DNA of 64,000 nt from Anaerolineales bacterium (lineage in GTDB: Bacteria > Chloroflexota > Anaerolineae > Anaerolineales > Villigracilaceae). The notes beneath the pieces were generated by a model. The model saw only the letters and a program-made list of their open reading frames with translations, was not told the DNA's origin and did no database searches. Positions 7,563-16,232 of this stretch are shown in pieces; position 1 is the stretch's first letter, and each line of letters starts with the position of its first letter. The translations under genes and the position numbers were made by a program. Where the stretch lies: NCBI GenBank assembly GCA_014379595.1, contig JACMLM010000055.1, positions 1 through 64,000 on the forward strand, written 5' to 3'.

Positions 7563-9221
7563 TTACTTTATTAATGCCTTAACTTCTTCAAGGAATTCGT
7601 CGTTAAGAAAATCACCTTTTTGCATAAGAGCTTGGATTTGCCCGCCAAGTCTGCTCTTTTCATCTTGTGTAAGTTCTTTGGCAGTTGCAACGATGACAGG
7701 GATGGTTGCCGTTTCCGGGTTTGCACGCAAAGCCTCAATGACAGTGAAGCCATCCATTTCTGGCATCATCAGGTCTAGAATAACCAGGTCTGGTAGTTCG
7801 CGTTGGATCAATTCAAGACCCTCGCGGCCATTTACTGCTTCAAGGATGGTGAAATTACCTTGCGATTGTAAAATACGCCGGATAAGGCGGCGGGCTTCGG
7901 TAGTATCTTCTACAATTGCGATCTTGGGGAAACGTTCTGGTGCAACTTGTGAAAGCGCGGAAAGCAAACCTTCCTGCGGAGTTGCATCCACACTTGGGAA
8001 TTTCACATCACGTGACCAGTTATCTCCAAGGATACTTGGATCAGCCGGCATGGTGTGCCCGGTGCAATTCACAACGACAGTATCGCTGGGTTTGATAATT
8101 CCAGCGCGGATTAATTTGAACAACCCGGCAAATGCCACGCCAGCGGCAGGTTCGGCAGAGATGCCTTCCATTTTGGCAAGCACATGCATGGCTCGAAAAG
8201 CATCTTCATCTGGTACGCTTTCAAAGACTCCATTTGTGCTATTTACATACTCACGCAGAAATTCATAAGCACGTCCAGGGTCACCGGTTGCCAATGTTTC
8301 AATACGTGTCATAGGGGAGGTGACAGGTTCTGCTTTTTCCAAACCCTTTTTCCAACTGTTCACCATCGGCGCGCAGCCTTCTGCTTGAATGGGAGCAAAG
8401 GCAGGGATGCGGTCTGTCCACCCCATTTGTTTCATTTCGCGAAACCCCTTGTAAACCCCAATCGGTCCCATGCCACCGCTAATGGCTTGCACATACCAAT
8501 CCGGTGTGCGCCAGGGAGCATCAACCTCAGCATCAGGGTCTTGAATTGCTGTCATTTGTTCTGAGATTTCAAAAGCAATTGTTTTCATCGCTTCAATGGA
8601 TGTGATCGTACGTGCGCCCATATCCTGATATAAGTTGCGCTGTCGTGCAAATTCAGAAGCGACTTGTTTGCACTGATCATAGGAACCGGTGATCTTGATC
8701 ACCTGGCTTCCATACAATGCGATCTCACGCATTTTTACAGCAGGCACAAGGCTGGTAACAAATGCCCAAAGTTTCATCCCAGCTCGTGAAGCATAAGCTG
8801 AATAGGATATCGCAACATTTCCTGTGGATGCTGCCACCATTTCTGTGATGCCAGCTTCTTTCAACGCAGCAATCGTAACTGATGCCTGTCTATCCTTGAA
8901 TGAAGAGGTCGGCCCCTGACGCTCATCCTTAATATATATGTTTGGGCATCCCAGCATCATGCCTAAATTTACTGCACGAATCAGTGGAGTTCCACCCTCG
9001 CCGAGAGATAAGCTTACGTTTGGATTACGAACAGGTAACAGCTCCCGATACCGCCAAAGGCCGGAGCGTCTTTTTGCCAATTTGGAGCGTAACGTCTTTC
9101 CGATTATTTCATAATCGTACTCTGCTTCACGCCATTGACTGTTGCACTTCGGGCATGTAGTAGATGTTGGATAGTATGGTGCATTGTGGCCGCAATCAAG
9201 GCATTTGATGATAAAAGACAC
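7563..9221 (-). CDS. threonine synthase fused to a C-terminal response-regulator receiver domain
   Basis: Encodes 552 residues from a GTG start with AGGAG 7 nt upstream. Residues 1-30 hold a Cys4 zinc ribbon (CLDC ... CPKC) as in type-I threonine synthases. Residues about 60-425 are a fold-type II PLP enzyme with the PLP lysine Lys109 in SSFKDRQ and a serine/glycine-rich phosphate loop. The expected reaction is O-phosphohomoserine to threonine plus phosphate. Residues 431-552 form a complete receiver domain: VEDTTEARR acidic start, phospho-acceptor Asp483 in LDLMMPEMDG, TAK switch region, and a terminal MQKGDF lysine. That last receiver segment closely resembles the second receiver of the neighbouring hybrid kinase (LLSKGSF), suggesting duplication from it and phosphorylation by it. 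Fusion of a biosynthetic enzyme to REC is unusual. The frame is continuous across the junction. Confidence 0.9.
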   Translation of the reverse strand: MSFIIKCLDCGHNAPYYPTSTTCPKCNSQWREAEYDYEIIGKTLRSKLAKRRSGLWRYRELLPVRNPNVSLSLGEGGTPLIRAVNLGMMLGCPNIYIKDERQGPTSSFKDRQASVTIAALKEAGITEMVAASTGNVAISYSAYASRAGMKLWAFVTSLVPAVKMREIALYGSQVIKITGSYDQCKQVASEFARQRNLYQDMGARTITSIEAMKTIAFEISEQMTAIQDPDAEVDAPWRTPDWYVQAISGGMGPIGVYKGFREMKQMGWTDRIPAFAPIQAEGCAPMVNSWKKGLEKAEPVTSPMTRIETLATGDPGRAYEFLREYVNSTNGVFESVPDEDAFRAMHVLAKMEGISAEPAAGVAFAGLFKLIRAGIIKPSDTVVVNCTGHTMPADPSILGDNWSRDVKFPSVDATPQEGLLSALSQVAPERFPKIAIVEDTTEARRLIRRILQSQGNFTILEAVNGREGLELIQRELPDLVILDLMMPEMDGFTVIEALRANPETATIPVIVATAKELTQDEKSRLGGQIQALMQKGDFLNDEFLEEVKALIK

Positions 9222-9234
9222 TTAAAAGCTCCTA

Positions 9235-12200
9235 TTATTTTTTCATTTGTATTCGTTCCAATGCGCGCTGGATCGATGTTAATAACTCTGTTTCGCTGAA
9301 TGATCCCTTGGACAAAAGACGCTGACCAAACTCGTTTAGTTGGACCTTTTGTTCCGCTGTTACTTCGAGTCCGCTGATCACGATTACGGGAATATCTCGT
9401 AATTTTTTATCTGACTGCATATTTTCCAGAATTTGGAAACCGTTCATTTCAGGCATGAACAGATCAATAATTATAGCGTGAGGGGGGTTTCCGGAGGATA
9501 TGATATTCCAACCACTTTTACCGCCTTCAGCAAGAATGGCTTTATATCTTCCATCCTGGTTTAATATTTTTCCGATCAGGCGCAGGTCATCTGGGTTATC
9601 GTCAATGACAAGCACTTCGCGAATCGAGCCGTCTGCATTTAAGCGGTCAAGAGCATTGACGATATCATCCTCTAAAATAGGTTTAACCAGATAATCGGAT
9701 GCGCCAAGGTTGAAACCTTTCTCCAAGTCTTCGATGATACTACAAACTATGACTGGTGTATCGCGTGTTTCCGGGTCAGCTTTTAAATTATCCAAAACTT
9801 GCCAACCGTCAATACCGGGCATCATAATATCCAAAGTGACAGCAAAAGGTTTAAGCTGTTTTACACGTTCCACTGCACGTGATGGGTCAGTTAATGGAGT
9901 GACTTGATACCCTTGCGGATGCAAATAGCGTTCATACAATCCGATCACTTGCGGGTCGTCATCAATTGCAAGGATGATCTTGTTGCCATTGGCTGCAATA
10001 CCTTCGTTTTCCTTATGGAAAAGCGGAAGAGTAAAGTGGAATTTACTTCCCTTACCGACTTCACTTTCAACCCAAATTCGCCCACCATGCATGTTGATAA
10101 GTTCCTGACAGATCGAGAGTCCAAGTCCTGTGCCGCCTGTTTTGCGTGTGGGGGAGTCGTCCACTTGTGAGAAGGCTTGAAATAGTTTTGTTTGATCTTC
10201 TCTTGATATACCAGGGCCGGTATCTGTAACAGTTACCATTACTTCGGTGCGCCCTGTGGTTCCAAGCGCCGTGCGGACTTCAACAAGGATATCACCCTCA
10301 TCTGTGAATTTAGATGCATTGGAGAGCAGGTTGATCATTACCTGGCGAATACGAATCGCATCTGCTCTAACCGTTGGCAGGTTCGGCTCAATGATGCGTT
10401 TCAACTCAACCGGTCTGTCTTTAACCAATCCGCTCATGGTAGACATAACACTGCTGGTCACATCTGCCATATTAACTTCGTCGAATGCCAATTCCATCTT
10501 TCCAGCTTCGATCTTGGCAAGGTCAAGAACATCATTGATAAGACCCAACAAGTGCTGGCCTGAATTGTAAATGGCTGTAAGATCTTGCTGTTGTAATTCG
10601 GTTACCGGCCCGTCTATTCCTTTTAAGATCACCCGCGAAAAACCAATGATGGAATTAAGGGGAGTGCGTAGTTCATGACTCATATTTGCCAGAAATTGAC
10701 TCTTCAACCTATCGATCTCGCGCATTTCCATCACTGCCTGTTGAGACAGCTCAAAGGAACGAGCATTATCAATGGCTACAGCTACCTGGTCCGCAAGGGT
10801 TTGCAATACAGCAATATTATCTTCTGTAAAGGCACCCTCATTTACGGCATGGATATCGAGCGCACCGATAACTCGGTTCCCAATTCGTAGAGGGATGGCA
10901 GCTTCCGCTTTTGTATCAGGAAGTAGATCACTCGGTATAAAAAGAGGATCGGCCGCCACATTGTTTACAACTACAGGTTGACCTTCAGATGCAACCTTGC
11001 CTACAACCGATTTTGCATTCACTTGTTGAGTATGCTTTTGTTTCTTCAGTTCAGCGCCAGCGGCGCCCGTGCCTTCTCGTAAAATGGCATTGAAGCCTGT
11101 TTCTTCTACAATATAAATACTGGCGTAATAGAAATTAAATCTGTCATTGATAAGGTTTACCGTTCGCGCAAAGATTGCATTCAAATCCAATGTGGATGTG
11201 ACCAGTTTGCCGATCTCTGCGGATACTGCCAAATACTCATTCCTACGGCGAATTGCATCCTCTGCGATTTTGCGGTCTGTAATATCCCGTGCAACCCAAA
11301 AGACGTTTTCATTATCCAACTTTGTCAAGTTGGCGAGAAACCAATAGATTTCATCTCCAATAGGAAGTTTATATTCGATTTGAACCGATTCATTGGTGGT
11401 TAATGTCTTGGTGACGGCTTCTTCAAATTGATCTGCAGTTTCTGCATCTACTACTACATCTCTCATGAGTTGGCCTACCAATTCATCAGGCGGGCGAAGC
11501 AGCAGTGATGGATTTGTGGGAGCAATGCGAACGTAGCGGGCGTCTTTATCCACAACAAGCACAACGTCTTCCATGGAAGAAAACAGGACACGCAAGTCGG
11601 CTTCTGATTTTGAGAGAGCTTCTTGATTTTTAGCACGATCCAGTGCGCTGAAAGCAATTTGCCCAAACAAGCGCAGTGTGACAATATCTTCTTCTGTCCA
11701 GTTTTTTCGGTGATTCACCGAATCAAGACCAACAAAACCAACGGAGCGATTCTGTAAAGCAATTGGAGCGCATAAAATAGATTGTATGCCTTCTCTCAGA
11801 TATTCGTCTCTTTCTGCTGAAGCAGTATCGGGTATATCAAGGATATTTGATACTGCAAAAGGTTCCATGCGGGTTAGAGATTGCATCATATAAGGCAATG
11901 CACTTAAGGGGACGTTATGGAAATCATTGATGTAAGAAGCAATACCTGGCTTTCTCCATTCATGAGTATTGTCCATGCTATCGTGCGTACCGGCCGTAGC
12001 TTGGTTATTATCATTAAAAAGAAATATATAGGCACGGTCGATGGATAAAAATGTTCCCAGTTTTCCAAGGCTGCGATTGACCACTTCATCAATAAATTGC
12101 GGATCGTTGACATTCAAGAAGTCTGTCGCAATGTCATTGATTAGATTTTCAGCTTCGGCGCGGTAGCGGGTACTTTCAAGGGCCTGCTGTGTTTCCTGGA

Positions 12201-12606
12201 ACAGGCGCGCATTCTCAAGTGCTAATGATAGTTGGTCAATGACCTGCCTGATCAGCAGCTGTTCATCCTGTGTCCAATCCCGTTGTTGAGTTTCATCCAA
12301 CACGCGTAAAGTGGACCAATCCCGGCTGCCAGTTTGGAAATTTACAGCATAACTTGATTCTGTCTGATTTCCATCTTGTGGATTTACAGATATTACTTCA
12401 CTTGGAAGAATTGAGGCAGGTTTCTCTTTAAGCAGCCGAGGAGTGATAGCTGCTTCGGATTTTTTTAGAGCAGGCTTCGGGTCAGTCTGAGGCGCCGCTT
12501 CTTTCTCAACCTTTGAACTGCGCTTCGTCTTCGAGGCGTTTTCTTCAGGCTGAATATCCTTGAAGAGCTTGTCAAGCCGCTTGTCTATTTTCGGTTTCTT
12601 TGGCAT
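9235..12606 (-). CDS. soluble multi-domain hybrid histidine kinase (GAF-PAS-GAF-HisKA-HATPase-REC-REC)
   Basis: Encodes about 1123 residues. The ATG at 12606 is chosen; a TTG at 12612 is also possible, both behind AGGAG, and the gene overlaps parA. A Lys/Glu/Pro-rich tail (1-70) leads into an isolated C-terminal half of a GAF domain (about 75-130) resembling that of the sensors. Next come GAF (150-310), PAS (330-450), GAF (460-620), HisKA with His644 (NMSHELRTPLN), HATPase_c (NLLSNASKF, DTGPGI, GGTGLGLSI) and two tandem receivers (about 875-990 with LDIMMPGIDG; 1000-1120 with IDLFMPEMNG). No membrane segment is present. It is the only kinase in a 19-gene run containing twelve sensors without output domains. 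The simplest inference is that it is their shared kinase, passing phosphate to its own receivers, the two stand-alone receivers and the threonine synthase receiver. Confidence 0.92.
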   Translation of the reverse strand: MPKKPKIDKRLDKLFKDIQPEENASKTKRSSKVEKEAAPQTDPKPALKKSEAAITPRLLKEKPASILPSEVISVNPQDGNQTESSYAVNFQTGSRDWSTLRVLDETQQRDWTQDEQLLIRQVIDQLSLALENARLFQETQQALESTRYRAEAENLINDIATDFLNVNDPQFIDEVVNRSLGKLGTFLSIDRAYIFLFNDNNQATAGTHDSMDNTHEWRKPGIASYINDFHNVPLSALPYMMQSLTRMEPFAVSNILDIPDTASAERDEYLREGIQSILCAPIALQNRSVGFVGLDSVNHRKNWTEEDIVTLRLFGQIAFSALDRAKNQEALSKSEADLRVLFSSMEDVVLVVDKDARYVRIAPTNPSLLLRPPDELVGQLMRDVVVDAETADQFEEAVTKTLTTNESVQIEYKLPIGDEIYWFLANLTKLDNENVFWVARDITDRKIAEDAIRRRNEYLAVSAEIGKLVTSTLDLNAIFARTVNLINDRFNFYYASIYIVEETGFNAILREGTGAAGAELKKQKHTQQVNAKSVVGKVASEGQPVVVNNVAADPLFIPSDLLPDTKAEAAIPLRIGNRVIGALDIHAVNEGAFTEDNIAVLQTLADQVAVAIDNARSFELSQQAVMEMREIDRLKSQFLANMSHELRTPLNSIIGFSRVILKGIDGPVTELQQQDLTAIYNSGQHLLGLINDVLDLAKIEAGKMELAFDEVNMADVTSSVMSTMSGLVKDRPVELKRIIEPNLPTVRADAIRIRQVMINLLSNASKFTDEGDILVEVRTALGTTGRTEVMVTVTDTGPGISREDQTKLFQAFSQVDDSPTRKTGGTGLGLSICQELINMHGGRIWVESEVGKGSKFHFTLPLFHKENEGIAANGNKIILAIDDDPQVIGLYERYLHPQGYQVTPLTDPSRAVERVKQLKPFAVTLDIMMPGIDGWQVLDNLKADPETRDTPVIVCSIIEDLEKGFNLGASDYLVKPILEDDIVNALDRLNADGSIREVLVIDDNPDDLRLIGKILNQDGRYKAILAEGGKSGWNIISSGNPPHAIIIDLFMPEMNGFQILENMQSDKKLRDIPVIVISGLEVTAEQKVQLNEFGQRLLSKGSFSETELLTSIQRALERIQMKK

Positions 12607-13360
12607 ATTCAATTAGCTCCTGGGCAAGGACGCGATATTGTGTGGAACCGCGTGCGCCAGATTTGTAACGTGTGATGGGCATGCCCGCAATTGGGCTTTC
12701 GCGCAATTTTGTGTCTATTTCAATAACCGTGTTGAAAACACCTTCGCCAAATGTGGCGCGAAGCTGCTCATGAATATTACGGTGCGTACGATTTCTTCGA
12801 TCCAGCATGGTTACAAGAATTCGATATGCAAGATTAGGGTTATCTGCCTCTCGAATATTACGAATAAGAGTCATCATGTTGCGCAGGGCGTATGCGGAAA
12901 AATATTCCGCTTGTGTTGGGATGAGCAGAAGATCTGCTGCAGCGAGTGCATTTTTTGTAATTGCGCCAAGTGCCGGGGGACAATCAAGGATGATGTAATC
13001 ATACGATGTATTGGTTGAGTTAGCAATTGCACGCTGGAGTATGGTGGTGTAATTCGTGCGCACAGGCAGAAATTGCTCGGATGATTCTATACGCGAACTG
13101 GATGGAACAAGATCAAGATTTTCAACATCGGTTTTGCGACATGCACTTATTAAAGGCGCGCCATCAAGCATGATGTCACTGGATGTGCGTTCTGCTTCGC
13201 CCGGTTCAAAACCAAGGGAAAGTGTTAAGTTAGCTTGAGCGTCCAAATCGATCAATAAGACCCGATATCCATGATCTACAAGGGCAGCTCCAAGAGAGAT
13301 CGTGGTGGTTGTTTTTGCCACGCCGCCTTTTTCGTTTGATATAGCAATTGTTTTTAACAT
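12572..13360 (-). CDS. ParA/Soj-family ATPase
   Basis: Encodes 262 residues with the deviant Walker A KGGVAKTT (signature Lys11, Lys16), the switch I motif LIDLDAQANLT, and Walker B with the CPP motif (YIILDCPPALGAI). These are hallmarks of the MinD/ParA group, which forms ATP-dependent dimers that bind non-specific DNA and position cargo. No parB, parS-like cluster or chromosome-origin gene is nearby. The gene sits between a membrane sensor (18-nt gap) and the hybrid kinase (about 35-nt overlap). ParA-like proteins that place chemoreceptor arrays (ParC, PpfA) offer a precedent for positioning of sensory complexes. That role here is inference; orphan chromosome-partition function is the alternative. 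Confidence 0.9.
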   Translation of the reverse strand: MLKTIAISNEKGGVAKTTTTISLGAALVDHGYRVLLIDLDAQANLTLSLGFEPGEAERTSSDIMLDGAPLISACRKTDVENLDLVPSSSRIESSEQFLPVRTNYTTILQRAIANSTNTSYDYIILDCPPALGAITKNALAAADLLLIPTQAEYFSAYALRNMMTLIRNIREADNPNLAYRILVTMLDRRNRTHRNIHEQLRATFGEGVFNTVIEIDTKLRESPIAGMPITRYKSGARGSTQYRVLAQELIEYAKETENRQAA

Positions 13361-13378
13361 AGTGTTCTCAATTCGTAT

Positions 13379-16186
13379 TTATCTATCTGGTGAAGGTGAA
13401 TTTTTTTGCGGAACGATCTCAACACGTGTAGCTCCTAAAGCGCGTTGTAACTCTTCTACTGCAGTTTTAATCATTTCCTGTGGATCGTTAGTACCGCGGA
13501 TCCTGGTTGTAATATCTGCAACAAGCCTTTCGCGTGAAGCACGCGTTGATGTTTCTTCAAATAAACGGGCATTATCCAAGGCCAGGCCAAGGCGTTCTGT
13601 AATGGCCTGGGCAATACTAACATCATCTGTATTCCATGTTTTATCGCCATTGCTAGGGCGAATATTAATTGTGCCGATCACTTGTTCGCGTACAAGAATC
13701 GGTATGGCCAGTGTGCCATCTTCGTTTTTGGACGGCGTATTGGTTTGGTTAGTGTGGTTGTTGGCAGTGATCACTGTTCCGCCGGCGTTTGTTTGATAAT
13801 AGCCAATGACCCCAGATTCGGATTTCTTATGCCATGCCTCAGAAAGATATTGGCTGAAAACAGATTCTGATTCGGCTAAGGCTTTTTGGGCATCTTCAAG
13901 CAAGCGCACATTGTCAATGGCGATGGCCACCTGGTCTGCCAAAAGGCTGATGATCGATACATCCGCTTCTGTAAATGCATTTGGAATTGTGCTTTGCACA
14001 TCCAATGCGCCGATGATCGTTCCGCGCGCAATAAGAGGAAGCGCCATTTCAGAGCGTGTTCCTGGCAGGTCGGGATTGTTGAAGTAGGTGGCATCTGCAC
14101 CTGTATCCAATGCGATACGGGGAGATCCAGTAGATGTTACATTTCCCACAATGCCCGTGAAACCAACTTCAAGTTTGTGCTGTCTGCGAAGCATTGCCTG
14201 ACCGCCAGTACTATTGGCTGCACGAAGGATAGCAAAACTCTTGTTTTCATTGAGCAGGAAGATACCTACATGATAAAAACCAAATCTTTCACTCACTGTG
14301 CGAGTTACCAGCGGAAGCAGGCTCTCAATATCTTTCTCAGTTGAAATATAGCGCGCAATTTCAGCAATTGTCTGCAAGTCTTGTGCGCGCTTTTGGTTTT
14401 GATTGCTGGTCTCTTCTAACTGTGCAGTACGCTGCTCTACACGTTGCTCAAGATTTCCGACCAATTCTTGAATTTGATCTGTCATGTTATTAAAGGTCCG
14501 ACCAAGAACTCCGATCTCGTCATTGCCGCCGATGTTTGCTTTTTGTGTGAGATCACCAGCGGATATGTTTTCAGCGACACGAGTAAGTTGAATAATAGGG
14601 TTTGTGAAAAAGTTGGATGCAAAAAGAGCGATCAAAGCTGCGATCACGGTGATAATGACGCCCACGATCACATTTGCACGCGTCTGAGTTTGTATGATAT
14701 CGGAAATTGTACTCACTGGTTGAGATGCAACCACGATCCAATTTGCATTTGCCAGACGTACCGCAACGGACTCTGTTAATTCACCACTATGAGATGGAGC
14801 CTGAAAACCATTTGTAGCTTCCATATTACTTAATGCTGCAACAATTTCAGGCTGAGGAATAACGAGCGCGCTCAATCTATCTTGACCTATTCCATCTCGT
14901 TCTTGAACCTTCACTAATCGTGGATCATTAATGTCCAGATACGTTTTGTACAGTAGATCAACCCGGTTCGTATGTGCAAGTATAAAGTAACTGTTTCCAT
15001 CGATTAAATATGTATATTCAGTAGTTGCTGCGGCAGCCGCATTGGCTCTCAGCATTGCGTCAATTATGGTTTGAATGACATTTGAGTTATAGGTAACGAC
15101 ATAGACACCGGAAAGCTCGCCTGAGCTCGAAGTAACTGGACTAGCAAAATATACGTTGTGACCGCCACTTGGCAGTGTTATCAAACCAGAGACATAGCTG
15201 GTCTTTTTGGAAATTACAACTGTAAAGAATTCATGTTCCGCAAAGCTGGTTCCAATTCTAGAACTGTCTGTATCGAGTATATCAACACCGTTATTATCCA
15301 AAAGTGTGTAAGATCTAATATAACTTGGTTTGGTTTTGGCAAAGGTTTCCAGTTTGTCGTACACCAGGGCTTCTTTTGCAGAACCTTCTCGTTGAGATTC
15401 AGGCATACTCATATACTCGATTATTTCTGAAGCACGCGCCTGGTTACGGACAATACTGATATGGGAATCCAGAAAATCCTGGACTTCGGTACTGGTAGCC
15501 AGCGAACTTCTAAGAATATCATCTTTGATCTGCTCTTCTACGATGTCAGTTGTTATCGAGTAGGTTTGCCAGCCTAAAATTAGCAGAGGCACAATGGTAA
15601 GAAGCAGAAAGCCAATAATGAGTTTGGTGCGAAGTGGAAAATTTGGAAATTGTATGGCGATTACAAACATATAGAGTACACCAACAGTGGCTGAGATGCC
15701 CGTTACATATTGCGAAGATGGTGATTGTGGAATGCCAGTGGTGTATAGGTCTGCAATGATCGTAAATACTGCTGTGATAAATGCAAATATCACACTTCGT
15801 CCCACCCAATTAGATGGAAGCGTATAAACAGCTATGCTGGATATCAAAACAATGTAGACAATGCCTATTTGAATTGATAACCCCTTTTGAATAAACACAC
15901 GGGAGACGACGATCAATGTTAAAGTGACAATATTTAAGATCGTACCAAGAGTGTTTCTGTTGTGCTTGCTCAACCAGGCACTCACTCCAAAAACAATAGC
16001 CCCGGCTGCCAGGGTAATGAGCGCAACGGGATCTGTCGTGAATGACCCATTCACGACAATGGTTATCACGAGCAGCAAGCCGAGCAATATTGCCGTGCCA
16101 ATACTAATGTTAAAGGCGTTTATAGCCCGTTGCTCGTCGCTCAGGCTGCTGTCAATATTGGTAACAGGAGTGGAGTACTTTTGCAT
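13379..16186 (-). CDS. membrane sensor, 7TM-Cache-HAMP-GAF-GAF, no output domain
   Basis: Encodes 935 residues. About seven transmembrane helices occupy residues 27-208. A large extracellular Cache-like domain (210-500), another TM helix (505-527), HAMP (528-580) and a short coiled coil follow. The shared C-terminal module is GAF (605-765; FYHVGIFLL and RIALDTG motifs), a degenerate second GAF (775-880) and a truncated GAF start (885-925). The protein ends there: no HisKA, HATPase, GGDEF, phosphatase or MCP hairpin. It has the most complex of three N-terminal designs in the operon. It should sense an extracellular ligand and an intracellular one. Signalling must go through a partner, presumably the kinase two genes downstream. 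Confidence 0.88.
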   Translation of the reverse strand: MQKYSTPVTNIDSSLSDEQRAINAFNISIGTAILLGLLLVITIVVNGSFTTDPVALITLAAGAIVFGVSAWLSKHNRNTLGTILNIVTLTLIVVSRVFIQKGLSIQIGIVYIVLISSIAVYTLPSNWVGRSVIFAFITAVFTIIADLYTTGIPQSPSSQYVTGISATVGVLYMFVIAIQFPNFPLRTKLIIGFLLLTIVPLLILGWQTYSITTDIVEEQIKDDILRSSLATSTEVQDFLDSHISIVRNQARASEIIEYMSMPESQREGSAKEALVYDKLETFAKTKPSYIRSYTLLDNNGVDILDTDSSRIGTSFAEHEFFTVVISKKTSYVSGLITLPSGGHNVYFASPVTSSSGELSGVYVVTYNSNVIQTIIDAMLRANAAAAATTEYTYLIDGNSYFILAHTNRVDLLYKTYLDINDPRLVKVQERDGIGQDRLSALVIPQPEIVAALSNMEATNGFQAPSHSGELTESVAVRLANANWIVVASQPVSTISDIIQTQTRANVIVGVIITVIAALIALFASNFFTNPIIQLTRVAENISAGDLTQKANIGGNDEIGVLGRTFNNMTDQIQELVGNLEQRVEQRTAQLEETSNQNQKRAQDLQTIAEIARYISTEKDIESLLPLVTRTVSERFGFYHVGIFLLNENKSFAILRAANSTGGQAMLRRQHKLEVGFTGIVGNVTSTGSPRIALDTGADATYFNNPDLPGTRSEMALPLIARGTIIGALDVQSTIPNAFTEADVSIISLLADQVAIAIDNVRLLEDAQKALAESESVFSQYLSEAWHKKSESGVIGYYQTNAGGTVITANNHTNQTNTPSKNEDGTLAIPILVREQVIGTINIRPSNGDKTWNTDDVSIAQAITERLGLALDNARLFEETSTRASRERLVADITTRIRGTNDPQEMIKTAVEELQRALGATRVEIVPQKNSPSPDR

Positions 16187-16232
16187 CTTAATATTCCTGG
16201 AAATACAATGTTTTACACGTCATCTTAAATAT

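Noticed and set aside
7563-9221. Threonine synthase-REC junction as a frameshift artefact
   Set aside because: The frame is open through the junction with a normal linker, and both domains are complete; kept as a true fusion, though read-level data were not available.
12572-13360. Chromosome partition locus
   Set aside because: No parB, parS-like 16-mers or origin-associated genes are visible nearby; ParA identity is kept but the role left open.
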